DNA from: Cohnella phaseoli | GTDB lineage: Bacteria; Bacillota; Bacilli; Paenibacillales; Paenibacillaceae | DNA length: 64,000 nt | Assembly (NCBI RefSeq): GCF_003386235.1 | Contig: NZ_QRDZ01000004.1 | Span: 345,384 to 409,383 of the forward strand | Direction of reading: 5' to 3' | Shown: positions 41,303 through 52,700 of the stretch, piece after piece | Position numbering within the stretch: position 1 is the stretch's first letter | How the letters are laid out: each line of letters opens with the position of its first letter | The notes under the pieces: model-generated | The model's database searches: none | The model's input: the letters and a program-made list of their open reading frames with translations, nothing else | Told to the model about the DNA's origin: nothing | Translations under genes and position numbers: made by a program

Positions 41303-43351
41303 TTACAGCTTAAATTTATCCACTTCCCGTTGGAGCTCGGAAGCCATTCGGCTGAGCTGCTCCGCTGAAGACGAAATCTGTTCGATAGAAGCCAACTGCT
41401 CTTCGCTGGCTGAAGTTACGGATTGCACGCCGTCCGAAGCTGATTTCGAGATGGATACCATTTCGTCCATCGACGCCGTTACCTGCTGAGTTCCGGCAGA
41501 CATCTGCTCCGATTCCGCGGAGATTTCCTGAATTTGCTCGGCGACATTTTGCACGGAGTCCACGATCGTACGGAAAGCTTCTCCCGCATCGCTAACGGCG
41601 ACAATTCCCTTATCTACTTCGAGGACGCCTTGTCCCATTGCCTCGACGACATGCCCAATCGAACCTCGGATCTCTTCAATAAGCTTGTGAATTTGCTCGG
41701 CCGACTGGCGAGATTGCTCCGCCAGCTTCTTAACTTCTCCGGCCACTACGGCAAAGCCTCTACCTTGCTCTCCCGCACGCGCGGCTTCTATGCCGGCGTT
41801 CAGCGCCAAAATATTCGTCTGTTGGGCGATTCCCGACATGACGGACACGATGGCCTCGATCTCCACCGAACGCTCTCCAAGCTCCCGAACCCGCTCTGCT
41901 GAGTCGCCGACAGACCGACTAATGCTGTTCATCTGCTTGACCGCCTCTTCCAGCGTCCGGTTTCCTTCCAATGCATTCTGGCCTGCTTCCGTTGCCGCAT
42001 CCGATACGACCGATGACGATTCTGCGACCCTTTGAATGCCGACGGCCAGTTCACTCATCGTTTTAGCGCTCTGCACCGCACCCTGAAGCTGATTCTCGCT
42101 TCCAGCGGCAACCTGCTCCATAATTCCGACGATCTGGTCGGAAGCCATACGGGTCTGCTCGGCGCCCGAATCGAGCAATTCCGCCGTCGTGGCCACCTTG
42201 CGGGAGCTGTCGCTCAAATGCCCGATCGTCGTCCTCAAGGCAATGGTCATCGCCTGAAGATCGTCCGCGAGCTCGCCAATCTCATCCTTATTTCGGATCT
42301 GCTCCCGCTCTCCTGTCAAATCCCCTTCGGCAATCCGCTTTACTCTCCGAGCGATTTTGCCGATCGGCTTTGTAATCGAGAAAACAATAAGAATGGCCAC
42401 GATAATGGTGACAACCGCCGACACCAGCAAACTCGTAAAGAAGACTTTCTCCGCTGTACCTTGACCATCCAAAATACTGTTTAACGGCATGTGAAAATAG
42501 AGCTTAAATCCCGTTTCCGCCACGGGGGAGAGCGTTACAAAATAAGTCTCTCCCTCGTAGGAGTATTCAGCCTGGTTGTTTTCCAGCTCCGTTTGGGACA
42601 GAATACTTCTCAACTCGTCAGGCAAAGCGGAATTTTCCGGCTTGAGACCGACCGCCTCTTGCTGAGGCGCATATCGGATAAAGCCATAATCGTCGATGAC
42701 GATCGGATAGCCGTCGCCTTTGGCTATCACCATATCTTTAAAGAAATAATCCATCATCAGATCGAATCGAATCACGTTGGACAGCACCCCGACCGTCCTC
42801 TGATCCGAGGCGTCATGAACAGGTACAGCGACGGCGAGAAATGGCTTTCCTGTATCCGGAGAAGTCATAATGTCGGATACGTCCGGCTGGCCGTCGACGG
42901 CGTTTTTAAAGTAAGACTTGTCTGCGACCGGTTCCACTTTTTGCTGCAAATTGCTATGTACAAGCAGATTGCCCGATTTATCGAACAGCAGCATGTCGCT
43001 GCTCGTACCCGAAAGTGCCTGAAGAACATTCAGGTATTTCACTTGAGCTTGGCGATCTTCCGACCGCAGCACTTCGTTCCGTGAAGCCAACACCAATTCC
43101 GCTGCCCGTTGATCTACCCATTCGACCATGTCTTTGGCCTTATTGTCGGTCAGGTTGTTATAGATCGTCAATTGGCTCGTCACTTGATCGACTGCTGCCG
43201 TGTTATAGGTCGTTACCGTACTAACCGTTAATGGGACAAGGCCGATAATTAGGAACCAAAAGGTAAGCCGCACCCTTAAGGAATGGAACCATTTTCGATT
43301 TCGGAGCAGCTCTCCACGAGTCAGGCTTGCCGATCTGCTAGTTGAATTCAT
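41303..43351 (-). CDS. Methyl-accepting chemotaxis protein
   Basis: A 682-residue chemoreceptor. Spans at about 28-48 and 300-322 flank an extracellular double Cache domain ([25 protein letters not shown]). A HAMP domain follows, then the MCP signalling coiled coil with the hairpin tip [21 protein letters not shown], given here in part as [14 protein letters not shown]. It should sense an extracellular small molecule and control CheA. The 5' leader holds a possible c-di-GMP riboswitch. Confidence 0.93.
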   Translation of the reverse strand: MNSTSRSASLTRGELLRNRKWFHSLRVRLTFWFLIIGLVPLTVSTVTTYNTAAVDQVTSQLTIYNNLTDNKAKDMVEWVDQRAAELVLASRNEVLRSEDRQAQVKYLNVLQALSGTSSDMLLFDKSGNLLVHSNLQQKVEPVADKSYFKNAVDGQPDVSDIMTSPDTGKPFLAVAVPVHDASDQRTVGVLSNVIRFDLMMDYFFKDMVIAKGDGYPIVIDDYGFIRYAPQQEAVGLKPENSALPDELRSILSQTELENNQAEYSYEGETYFVTLSPVAETGFKLYFHMPLNSILDGQGTAEKVFFTSLLVSAVVTIIVAILIVFSITKPIGKIARRVKRIAEGDLTGEREQIRNKDEIGELADDLQAMTIALRTTIGHLSDSSRKVATTAELLDSGAEQTRMASDQIVGIMEQVAAGSENQLQGAVQSAKTMSELAVGIQRVAESSSVVSDAATEAGQNALEGNRTLEEAVKQMNSISRSVGDSAERVRELGERSVEIEAIVSVMSGIAQQTNILALNAGIEAARAGEQGRGFAVVAGEVKKLAEQSRQSAEQIHKLIEEIRGSIGHVVEAMGQGVLEVDKGIVAVSDAGEAFRTIVDSVQNVAEQIQEISAESEQMSAGTQQVTASMDEMVSISKSASDGVQSVTSASEEQLASIEQISSSAEQLSRMASELQREVDKFKL

Positions 43352-43458
43352 ACGAGTATCCTCACTTTCGCCGAGTAGCTTTCGGTTAAAACCAATTGTA
43401 GCCTCAGTCCCGCCCTATGTATTCGGACCTAGGAACAGCTTTTTCCCCAGACAGTTTC

Positions 43459-43545
43459 TTTGAGCAACCCGGACTAAAGTCGGGGCCATAAATAGAGTCC
43501 GAAATCCCTTGCGCATGAATAATGCTTTGCCTTCATGACTATTCT
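43459..43545 (-). promoter_or_regulatory. Possible c-di-GMP-I (GEMM) riboswitch in the chemoreceptor leader
   Basis: The minus-strand RNA reads GAAGGCAAAGCAT, a small GCAU/AUGC hairpin, GCGCAAGGG, a GGACT/AGTCC stem, then CCGGGTTGC. Order and motifs resemble the GEMM aptamer (AGGCAAA, GCAAAGCC, CCGGGUUGCC) but several conserved positions differ. A TATATT -10-like box at 43553-43558 would start the RNA at the aptamer edge, and such switches often precede chemoreceptor genes. Confidence 0.35.
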
Positions 43546-43628
43546 CAACCCTAATATAGCAGAGTACTTGGCCTTGTTTGTAAACGGAAGTCCGTCTGTT
43601 TATTAAATCTATGTAATATATTTCAAAA

Positions 43629-43657
43629 AGACCTTCGCCTGAGATAGCGAAGGTCTT
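43629..43657 (-). terminator. Terminator after the membrane AraC regulator
   Basis: AAGACCTTCGC (43629-43639) pairs perfectly with GCGAAGGTCTT (43647-43657); on the minus strand a TTTTTGAAA tail follows. Confidence 0.85.
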
Positions 43658-43698
43658 GCTGGAGTTCGAATCTTCTAATTTACTTGTCTTGGGTATGC

Positions 43699-46026
43699 TC
43701 AAGGCAATTCCTTCCGGGAATCGTTCTCCCATTGCCGGCGATATTGGCTAGGGGTAGTTCCCATGCGACGCTTGAAGATGGTGTATAAGGAGTTGACCGC
43801 GGAGAACCCGGTTTCCTGCACAATGTCCTCAATCGACTGCTTCGTCTCCGTCAGCCGTCGTTTCACCTCGTCCAGCCGCAGATCAGTGATATATTCCGAT
43901 AGGGACTGGCCAGAGAAGTCTTTGAATAATTGCCTGATATAGGTGGAGGAATACTTCAGTTCATCGGCGATCATCTTGGTAGACAAATTCGGGTCATACA
44001 GATGCTCCTGCACGACTTGCTGGATGAGTGCTATCAATTGGTTCTGGCCGGCGGCAACAGATTGCAGCTGCAACTGCTGGAAGATGCCGCTCAAGGTCTG
44101 ATGCAGCCATTCGACCAACTGCTCCTTCGTCTCCAGCAGGTCGAGCATCTGCTCCATTCGCTTGAGCGAGCCGAGCGAGCTTTGGTCCAGTGCGAGATGA
44201 AGCTGCTCTGCGATCTTGGACAGGTTAAGAAGTAGCTTCAGGAGGGAGAGACGAATCTCCGAATAGGAGAATGGCAGAATGGCTTCAATAAACTTCTCCA
44301 GATGATGCTCAACCTGCTTCTGATGGCCAAGCTTTAATTCGCTGAGCAGCTGCCGCTCGCGCTCTTCCGGGTAGCTGTACTCGCTCTCCGTCGCCTCTAT
44401 GTCGCCTCCCTTAACCCAACATTTCCCAGACCCGCCTTTAAACCGCTCATTCGTCAGTTCAAGCACCTGTATATACTCGCTGCTCAGGTCGTTCACATTA
44501 TCGATTGGCAGGCTGACTGCCGCGGTAAGCGAAATTTTCAGCAGCTCGACGCATTTATTCTGTACAGATCTGGCGATTGCCGGGAAATCGTCCCCCGTGC
44601 CGCTCCTGGCCTCGCATATTGCAACGATATGACCGGACTTCATGTCGACTGTTTCTACAGGGGCAACCTCGCTGATCAGCTCCTGGGCGACATTGCATAT
44701 TGCGAAATAAATAAGGCGCTGGTCGGAATAGCGAAATTGCTTGGCGAATTTACCATAGTTATCCACTCGAAACACAATGATTACAAGTTGACTAATTGAA
44801 ACGGCCAGTTCATACCCCTTGAATAAAGCTGCCGCCGAGGAAGCGCTATAGTGGGTAGGACGGTGCAGCAGGTCGCGAATAAAAATTTCTTTGCCTTGCT
44901 TGGTCGATTTGATCAGCTTGTTTTGAAATTTGGATATTTCCTGCTTCTGGCTGCGAAGTACCTGCGACAGCACAGCCAAGTCGGCGGAAGAAGCAATGGC
45001 GTCATCGGAGGGATGCGAATGCACCGCCTCTTCAATCAAGTTTTTGATCGGTTTATAGATGCGGCGCGACACTTTCCAGACAGCGAACAGTGTAATGGCA
45101 AGGATAATGCTGAAAAACCAGTACGTTAGCGTACGCAGCTTATACAGGTTGTGCAGCACGGAGTCGAGCGGAAGCGTTTGCACAATTGTCCAGCCCGATG
45201 CCGTAAAGAAAGAGAACGGAGAATAGACGACCATTTGCTGCTGATCTTTGTACCAGCGATTGTTTGTGCTATTGCGCATAAGGTGGTAAGGCTGCTGAAA
45301 TTGTGCCGAATCAGGACTGGAGACGACGCGCTGCTCGCGGTCCAGAATATACAGATTGCTGCTAGCAGGCAGCCGCTCGCGTGTAAAGTATTCATAAAGC
45401 GCATTACTATCAATATTTACCACAAGGGCGGAAGCTTGGCCTTGGAAGTAGGTAACGAAGGACAGATAGTCCGTCTCGTAACGCAGGCTGCTGCGATAAT
45501 AATCGGCCCGCCGTACATAAAGCCTTTGCCCGCGAAAGCCTTCTTCTTGGTCCAAGGCGGCCAGCAGCTGCTGGTCAGGATATTCGCTGCGCTCATACAT
45601 GCCGACCTTGGAATCGACTATTGTACCGGTGTAATAGTTTTGCATAACGATGGATTCAATAATGGGCTGATTGTCCTTCAGCTCCTTGAGCTTCCTCCAT
45701 GCTTGATAATTCAGGAACGGATCATTGTCTCTGGAAAGGGCGTAGCTAATCACCTCTTCATTATGTACGGTCTTCTGTATGTAGTCGAGCAGGTTGGACA
45801 TTTTCGCGGCAAAATTAATGGATTGTTCATCGAGCAGTTTCTGCGTATGGCTGCCAATTTCATTCATCGCTGCTTTGGAGAATTGATTGTACAAGAACAG
45901 GATGCTGGCAAGCATAATGGCAAGGCATACGAAAATAAACGATACCAGAATGTGGATGAATATTTTCTGATTTTTCATGACCTGCATGAAGGAGATTTGT
46001 CTGGTCATCTTTGGCATTCTTGGCAT
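43699..46026 (-). CDS. Large membrane-bound AraC-family regulator (Cache sensor)
   Basis: A 775-residue regulator. A span at about 24-46 and another near 300 (YWFFSIILAITLFAVWKV) bracket an extracellular Cache-like sensor. A cytoplasmic linker of about 350 residues leads to an AraC double helix-turn-helix at 675-775 (STKMIADELKYSSTYIRQLF; IVQETGFSAVNSLYTIFKR). This one-component sensor-regulator type (YtdP-like) is common in Paenibacillus next to lpl-type transporters. It is divergent from the glycan operon starting at 46256 and likely activates it. Confidence 0.88.
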   Translation of the reverse strand: MPRMPKMTRQISFMQVMKNQKIFIHILVSFIFVCLAIMLASILFLYNQFSKAAMNEIGSHTQKLLDEQSINFAAKMSNLLDYIQKTVHNEEVISYALSRDNDPFLNYQAWRKLKELKDNQPIIESIVMQNYYTGTIVDSKVGMYERSEYPDQQLLAALDQEEGFRGQRLYVRRADYYRSSLRYETDYLSFVTYFQGQASALVVNIDSNALYEYFTRERLPASSNLYILDREQRVVSSPDSAQFQQPYHLMRNSTNNRWYKDQQQMVVYSPFSFFTASGWTIVQTLPLDSVLHNLYKLRTLTYWFFSIILAITLFAVWKVSRRIYKPIKNLIEEAVHSHPSDDAIASSADLAVLSQVLRSQKQEISKFQNKLIKSTKQGKEIFIRDLLHRPTHYSASSAAALFKGYELAVSISQLVIIVFRVDNYGKFAKQFRYSDQRLIYFAICNVAQELISEVAPVETVDMKSGHIVAICEARSGTGDDFPAIARSVQNKCVELLKISLTAAVSLPIDNVNDLSSEYIQVLELTNERFKGGSGKCWVKGGDIEATESEYSYPEERERQLLSELKLGHQKQVEHHLEKFIEAILPFSYSEIRLSLLKLLLNLSKIAEQLHLALDQSSLGSLKRMEQMLDLLETKEQLVEWLHQTLSGIFQQLQLQSVAAGQNQLIALIQQVVQEHLYDPNLSTKMIADELKYSSTYIRQLFKDFSGQSLSEYITDLRLDEVKRRLTETKQSIEDIVQETGFSAVNSLYTIFKRRMGTTPSQYRRQWENDSRKELP

Positions 46027-46255
46027 CGGCGGCCCCCCAACCCTATTCTCAAATAAAATTGTAGCATAAAGCGCCGGAATCAGGCGCGAGGTTAGGGCGA
46101 ATTACTGCCCGATCCGTGGATTTATTAGCAATCATCGTTTTTTGAAGCTTGAATTTCCGCTGATTTGGCAATGTTCAGAGGTTCTGGATATTGGCCGGAA
46201 CCTTCCGATTGGGCGATTATAAAGCCATGAGAGCGTGAAGGAGTGAAGGGGATAA

Positions 46256-47245
46256 ATGGAAAAACAGGGCACGATGACATTGGCGGAAAGGAGTATAGGC
46301 GTACGCCCGGGGAACAAGCAGAGGAGGAGCAAGACGCCCCTGTGGCGGGATATGTTACGAAGCCCGTTCCTCTATATTATTGCCCTTCCGGGCTTGCTGC
46401 TGTATCTGGTATTTTCATACATTCCGATGTACGGCATTATTATCGCTTTCAAGAAGTTCAATATTCGCGAAGGTATCATGGGCAGCGAGTGGGTAGGCTT
46501 CAGCAATTTCACGTTTTTCCTAAAGTCGGGAGACATAGGGCGGATCGTCTACAATACCTTGTTTCTCAATGTGCTATTTATTACGGCGACAACGTTCTTC
46601 GCTGTCCTGACAGCCATGCTGCTTAACGAGGTGCGCCACAAATATTACAAGCGCGTCTCGCAGTCTATTATTTTTCTACCTTTCTTTATGTCATGGGTTG
46701 TCGTTAGCATGATGGTAAACGCGATGCTGAGCGGACGGAATCCGACGGTGAATGTATGGCTGGAGGCGCTGGGCTTGCCGCCTGTCGACTGGATGTTCAG
46801 CCCGGTGCTTTGGCCCTGGATTCTGACCGTTATTCGGGTCTGGCAAGCGACAGGCTACGGAACGATTATCTATTTGGCAACGATTTCAAGCATCCCGGGC
46901 GAAATGTATGAAGCGGCGCGAATGGATGGAGCTTCCCGTAGGCAAATTATGGGCCGCATTACGCTGCCTATGCTCGTTCCGACGATATCGATCCTAACCT
47001 TGCTCTCGGTAGGGCGAATTTTCTACGGGGATTTCGGAATGATCTATGCCCTGCTTGGGGACAATCCGATTCTCTATTCGACGACAGATGTCATTGACAC
47101 TTATGTGTTCCGCGCCCTGCGCACGCTGAATAACTTCGGGATGTCGGCGGCAGTCGGGCTTGCACAATCAGTGATGGGGCTTGTGCTCATTCTCACTGTC
47201 AATATGATAGTCAGGCGTGTCTCCAAGGAATCATCATTATTCTAG
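46256..47245 (+). CDS. ABC transporter permease, LplB type
   Basis: A 329-residue membrane protein with six spans. It has the typical LplB-family LYIIALPGLLLYLVFSYIPM opening, in part IALPGLLLYLVFSYIPMYG, and the EAA loop EAARMDGASRRQIMGRI. First gene of a six-gene operon (46256-60171). AAGGAGTG precedes ATG. It should import the oligosaccharide bound by the lipoprotein at 48207; the ATPase is not encoded here. Confidence 0.9.
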   Translation: MEKQGTMTLAERSIGVRPGNKQRRSKTPLWRDMLRSPFLYIIALPGLLLYLVFSYIPMYGIIIAFKKFNIREGIMGSEWVGFSNFTFFLKSGDIGRIVYNTLFLNVLFITATTFFAVLTAMLLNEVRHKYYKRVSQSIIFLPFFMSWVVVSMMVNAMLSGRNPTVNVWLEALGLPPVDWMFSPVLWPWILTVIRVWQATGYGTIIYLATISSIPGEMYEAARMDGASRRQIMGRITLPMLVPTISILTLLSVGRIFYGDFGMIYALLGDNPILYSTTDVIDTYVFRALRTLNNFGMSAAVGLAQSVMGLVLILTVNMIVRRVSKESSLF

Positions 47246-47265
47246 TAAAGGAGGTGAGTTAGCAA

Positions 47266-48147
47266 GTGTCAATTAAGGAATCGGGAATGGATCGGCTATT
47301 TCTTGTGTTCAGCAACGTATTTATTGGCGTCTTCGCCTTGTTCTGCTTTCTGCCATTCTGGATGATGCTGATGGGCTCGATTACCAATGAGACGGTGATT
47401 CTGTTAAAAGGGTATTCGCTGTTCCCCGAAGCATTCTCACTGGAGGCGTACCGTGTGTTGTTCCGGTCGAGCACCATTCTGCGCGGATATGGCGTAACGA
47501 GCTTCATCACCGTCGTCGGTACGGTGTTAGGAGTGGCGATCAGCGCTTTGCTCGCGTATTCGATCGCCAACAGGCGTAATCGGCTGCGCAACCATTTCGC
47601 CTTCTTCGTCTATTTTACGATGCTGTTTAATGGCGGGCTAGTCCCCTTCTACATTATGATCAGCAATTGGTTAAAGTTGTCGGATACGCTGTGGGCGATT
47701 ATTTTGCCGGCGCTGCTTCAGCCGTTTCTGGTTTTCCTTATGGTCAGCTTTTTCCGTACGCTGCCTGTAGAGCTGGAAGAGTCGGCGCGGATCGACGGGG
47801 CCAATGAGCTGAAAATTTTCGCGATTATTATGGTTCCGATCTCCAAGCCAATCATCGCCACTGTCGCGTTGTTCTACGCATTGACCTATTGGAACGAATG
47901 GTTCTACGGCTTGTTGTTTCTCGCAAATGACCAGATATATCCGTTGCAACTGCTCCTGCGGCGGATGATCTCCAATATGATGGCCGCCCGCAATCTGATT
48001 CCTGCCGGAGCAGCGACTGTCAATGTCCCGAGCCTGGGCATCCGGATGGCGATGACGGTCATTACAATCGGGCCGATTATTTTGCTCTATCCGTATATGC
48101 AGCGTTATTTTGTCAAGGGTTTGACGATTGGGGCAGTGAAAGGTTAG
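47266..48147 (+). CDS. ABC transporter permease, YtcP type
   Basis: A 293-residue permease, partner of the gene upstream (20 nt gap). GTG 47266 follows a full AAAGGAGGTGA site. The EAA loop is ESARIDGANELKIFAII and the tail QRYFVKGLTIGAVKG is characteristic of the YtcP/LplC group. Confidence 0.9.
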   Translation: MSIKESGMDRLFLVFSNVFIGVFALFCFLPFWMMLMGSITNETVILLKGYSLFPEAFSLEAYRVLFRSSTILRGYGVTSFITVVGTVLGVAISALLAYSIANRRNRLRNHFAFFVYFTMLFNGGLVPFYIMISNWLKLSDTLWAIILPALLQPFLVFLMVSFFRTLPVELEESARIDGANELKIFAIIMVPISKPIIATVALFYALTYWNEWFYGLLFLANDQIYPLQLLLRRMISNMMAARNLIPAGAATVNVPSLGIRMAMTVITIGPIILLYPYMQRYFVKGLTIGAVKG

Positions 48148-48206
48148 CCTAGCGGCAACACCCTATTCATGCTATTCATTTTTATTCATTCGGAGGGGTT
48201 AGGAAG

Positions 48207-49781
48207 ATGACAAAGATAACCGATTGGGTAAGTCGAGGCAGGTTGGCAGCGTTAATGCTGGCCATAGTCCTTGTAGTAAGCGCATGCAGTAGCAACAGCG
48301 GCGGCACGAATAACGGCAGCCAGCCGTCGCCTGGCGGGACGAATACCCAGGACGATGAGGGCGCGAAGCAGCAGGCGCCAGCCTCGCAGGGAACAGTTGA
48401 GCTAATTGCCTATTTCCCTGGAGATACGCCGCAGGATTTTGACCGTGTACTTGGCGAGGTGAACAAGAAGCTGGAAGCGGACGGCATAGGCGCGAAGCTG
48501 AACATCAGCTTTATCCCATGGGACGACTACGGCCAAGTTACGCAGCTGCGGGCAACGGCCGGCGAGAAATTCGACATGTTCCTCGAGGCTCAATGGCTGC
48601 ATATCGAGCCGATGATTGCAGACAAGGCGATCATTCCGCTTGATGAATATGTTGCCAATTCCCCGAATTTGCTGGCGTCCATTCCTGAGCTGATGTGGGA
48701 GCAGAACAAGTTCCATGATCGAATTTATGGCATTCCGCTCGGCACGACTCAGGGCAACTGGCGCGGCTTCACCATCCGCAAGGATCTGCGCGAGAAGCAC
48801 GGCTTCCCGGAAATTACGACGGTCGAGCAATTGGAAGCGTTTTTATACTTGATGAAGGAGAAGGAGCCAGCCCTCATTCCATTCGGCATCGACGGGCGTT
48901 ATGCGAATGACTTGCCTGCGATGTTTGACCCGCTTAACTATAGCGGCGAATACCATAACTATGAGCACTTGGGCTCCCAGGTTTCGCTTGATGTGAAGAA
49001 TAACCGGGTGCTGTCCAACTTCGAGATCGGCTTCTTGCAAGGAGCTATGGAGCGGATTTTCCGCTATGTCAATGATGGCATTCTTGACCGCAATTTGCTG
49101 CAGGAGCAGAACAGTGTGGAGTTGTTCAACAACGGGCAGTTCGCGGCTACGATCTATGAGGCCACGGGTGTGGAAGGATTAAAATATCTGCCGCTGATGG
49201 AGAAGGTGGAAGGAGCCGAGCTGGAATTCATCTTGCTTGAGGCTGAGGGCGTCAAGCCGATCTCTCGCTTCGAGCAGTGGAACTTCCTTTCTGTCCCTGC
49301 ATCCTCCGATCATCCGGAGAAGGTAATCGAGGTCATGGATTGGCTGTCAATCCAAGAGAACCACGACCTGCTGGAATACGGCATTGAGGGCGTTCACTGG
49401 GAGGCTGTTGGCGAGGACGCTTACCAAGTGATCAAAGGCACTTCCTATGAGTTCCCTGGCTATGTAATGACATGGCGCCCGGATCTGGTCAGAATGCCGA
49501 GCCATATGCATCCGGACGACAAGAAATATTTCGAGATGGCTCGCCATGCAGATACCTTCCAGCGTGCGGTCAGCTCGGGCTTCACCCCTGATTTGACGAG
49601 CCTCAACACGGAAATCGCCCAGTTGAACTCCGTCCTGACGACGCTGAATCAGCCGTTGTCGGTTGGTCTGCTTGATCCAAAGAAATATTACAGCCAATTG
49701 GTAGAGCAAGTGAATGCTGCCGGCATGGATCGAATTGTCGAGGAAATCAGGCAGCAGTACGAGGCATTCACTCAAAAATAA
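48207..49781 (+). CDS. Sugar-binding lipoprotein, LplA type
   Basis: A 524-residue lipoprotein. Cys27 in VVSAC is the lipid-modified residue; a Ser/Gly/Asn-rich tether runs to about residue 65. The binding domain starts VELIAYFPGDTPQDF. The C-terminal half (VSGFTPD-like motif, here SSGFTPDLTSLNTEIAQLNS) belongs to the DUF3502 part of LplA proteins. It delivers sugar to the permeases upstream. The next gene follows after 16 nt with its own GAAGGAG. Confidence 0.88.
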   Translation: MTKITDWVSRGRLAALMLAIVLVVSACSSNSGGTNNGSQPSPGGTNTQDDEGAKQQAPASQGTVELIAYFPGDTPQDFDRVLGEVNKKLEADGIGAKLNISFIPWDDYGQVTQLRATAGEKFDMFLEAQWLHIEPMIADKAIIPLDEYVANSPNLLASIPELMWEQNKFHDRIYGIPLGTTQGNWRGFTIRKDLREKHGFPEITTVEQLEAFLYLMKEKEPALIPFGIDGRYANDLPAMFDPLNYSGEYHNYEHLGSQVSLDVKNNRVLSNFEIGFLQGAMERIFRYVNDGILDRNLLQEQNSVELFNNGQFAATIYEATGVEGLKYLPLMEKVEGAELEFILLEAEGVKPISRFEQWNFLSVPASSDHPEKVIEVMDWLSIQENHDLLEYGIEGVHWEAVGEDAYQVIKGTSYEFPGYVMTWRPDLVRMPSHMHPDDKKYFEMARHADTFQRAVSSGFTPDLTSLNTEIAQLNSVLTTLNQPLSVGLLDPKKYYSQLVEQVNAAGMDRIVEEIRQQYEAFTQK

Positions 49782-49797
49782 TCGAAGGAGTGAAACT

Positions 49798-52700
49798 ATG
49801 ACTAGAAGGTGGCCAGGCACAAAAACATGGGTCTCAATGGCATTATCTTTATCCCTCTTAGTAAGTGTAGCCCTGCCTGCGGCTGCGAACGGCAACGGAG
49901 AACCGGAACTGGCGGGCATCAGCCCGCAGTTCCCTGTCCCGCAAAGCGATACTTTGCAGGATACGGGCCCCGATCAGCGTCGCTGGCTCAGCTTGCCGGA
50001 AAGCCGGCTGATCGTCAATCCTTACCGCTTCGGCTATGACCATTTCAATACGAATCCGTATCAATACAGCACAGGCGCACAATTGCCGCTTAATATCGGC
50101 TACTATACCGGCCCCGCCGTGTTCGAATTGTCGGATGCCTTGGGGCTCTACTACAAGAAGGATATCCAGGGCTCTTTGTTAACCGCCTTCGAGGAAACGT
50201 TTGATGATGTACAGCAGGTTCGTTCCTCCTGGGTGGTGGATTCTAACGTCGACTTGGCTGTTGATAATGGCGCGATGCATATCAGCCTTGCCGGCAGCGG
50301 CGGCGACCCATGGGGCGGCATGCGCAAGTCGGTAACAATTGATCTGGATGAATCCCAATATATTGAGATCGACATTCCGAAAGTTGCCGGGGGCGCCTAC
50401 TGGTCGTTGAAGCTCAACGACGGCAGCTTGTCGCGTGATATTGAATTGGTCAACAACTTCTCGCAGTCGGGCAAGTATTTGTTCGATATCAAGGAGCAAA
50501 CCGGCTGGTCGGGCACGAAGACGTTCACCATCATCATCTTTACCGTAAACGGCCGGACGACTGTGGATAATTTGCGCATTCTCGGCGTTGCCGGACAGTT
50601 GAAATCAGCCTCTTCTTATACGACGGAGTGGTATCCGCACCAGATCGCCTATTCGGCGGACTATCCGGATGGAGTCTCGGTGGCAGTAGAGGATTTCTTC
50701 TACGATACCGATACGGTGACGCGGAAGATGACGTTCAGCGAGCGTCCCGAGCCAGGAGAGGGCAACGGAGGAGGACCGGGAGAGCCGGCGCCAGGCCCGG
50801 TAGTCAGCTTCGAAGAACCGTTCGATGACCTGGCTGCGATCGAGCAGAACTGGAGCCCGGACCCGAACTCTAATTTGGCGGTAGACAATGGCGGCTTGTT
50901 GCTCGGCATCGAGCCTGGCGGCGATCCTTGGGCAGGCATTCGCCGCTCGGTTACAGTCGACCTGGATGAGACGCCGTTCATTGAAGTGGATGTGCGCGGC
51001 GTGCAGGGCACATGGTCGATTAAGGTCAATGACGGCCAGGCAGTCGACCTGCAGCTCGGCTTAGGCAACGGAAGCGGCAAGCAGCGTTACAATATCGCCG
51101 ATCTGACTGGCTGGTCCGGCGAGAAAACATTTGAAGTCATACTGTTCACGATCGAGGGATCGACGGCGTTTGATCATTTGAAAATTTTTAACGGTATTGA
51201 AGAGCAGCCGGAGGAGCCAGGAGAAGAACCGGGACCGTGGGGGCTGGTGGGAAAAACGTTCACGCTCAGCGGGGAATATAGCGGCAGGCTGCAATGGAAC
51301 GATGCGCAACGTACCTTGACCGTGGAAGGCACAGGCTATGCGCTGGCTATTTCCCTCGGCGGCAACTATCCGGTCGAAGCTAAGCGCTATCGTACCCGCC
51401 CCGAACTGCTGACGGGGCTAGCCGCCGACACAGCGATTGCCGAAGGTTACTGGAGCCTAGATATTCCGCTCGATGAGCTGGATGGTGCAAGCGAGGCGGT
51501 CACAATCGCCTTCTCGCCACAGCGAACCGGCACAGCCCAGGCCACGCAACTGGCGCGCGCGCCATTCGTGCAGGACAATATCGACCTCAAGCATGCTGAG
51601 ACGGAGCAGTTCTGGAACGATTATTTGCAAAAGGTGCCGCACCCGTACAACTTTGACCTTGAAATCGCAGATACGCTAGGCGTTACGGCAGAGAGGACTT
51701 ATCTGGATTATTATCGCGCCTGGGTATTCCTCGCAGCTAATATATTGCCGGCGATGCCGGAGGGCGGCTTCCTGTACAGCCAGTTTGCTACCGGCAAACC
51801 ATCGATGTGGGGAGACGGGGCAGAGGAAGCGAAATATGCGTCATCCTGGGAGAGCTTTCTGGCGATGCAACTCTATGCATTTGTTGATCCGGATTTGGCG
51901 TGGGATGGCTACAAGGGGATGATGTCCCTGGTCGATGATGAGGGCATGCTGGGCGGAGAGAGCTTGCCGTCGCGCAAGGCGGAGACCGCGATGATTCTGT
52001 ACCAACTGACGGGGGATATACAATCGCTGCACGATGTGTATCCGGCACTCAAGCGCTATCTGAACTGGCGCATTGACAACCCGCGCTGGATCTATCTGCC
52101 AGCCAACAAGAACAATGTGTATGAGCGCGATGCGGATTTCGTCTTCTCGGGCCTCATCGACCTTGGGCACGCAAGGGACATTGCAACAATCCTCGGTCTA
52201 GAGGACGAAGCGGCGGACTGGGAAGCCACTAGGCAACAATTCTATACCGATAGCCTGGAATGGTTCTGGGAGACTCCGACCTCGCTGCCTAATCAATACT
52301 ATTACTTGGATAGCGAAATTCGCCATGAGGGGACGACGCTCTGGGTTGCTCAGGGGGTCTATGTCGACTTGCTGTCTGGGGACTATCTCACCAGTTTGAT
52401 GAATCGCTTCTACAGCGATTATGATGTGAACAAGTCGTTCGTAGGCATGGGAATGCCGAAATACCCGAATATCAGCTTCCTGATTTACGGTTTCCTGGAG
52501 AAAGGTTATCTGGAGGAAGCGCAGCAGGTGCTTGAGGTTTCTATGCGCGATGTCGTGCGTGCTTATGAATTCGCCGAGCAATATGATGTCAGCCATCCGC
52601 CGCGTCCAACGGGCGTCCGTCCTTCCGTATTTGGCGCAGGAATGCTGATTGATACGGTACTGCTTAAGAATGGCTACAAGCTAGACAAGGGCAAGCCGCA

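Noticed and set aside
43415..43732. 105-codon minus-strand frame
   Set aside because: It contains the terminator of the AraC gene, overlaps that gene's 3' end and crosses the chemoreceptor leader; the protein resembles nothing.
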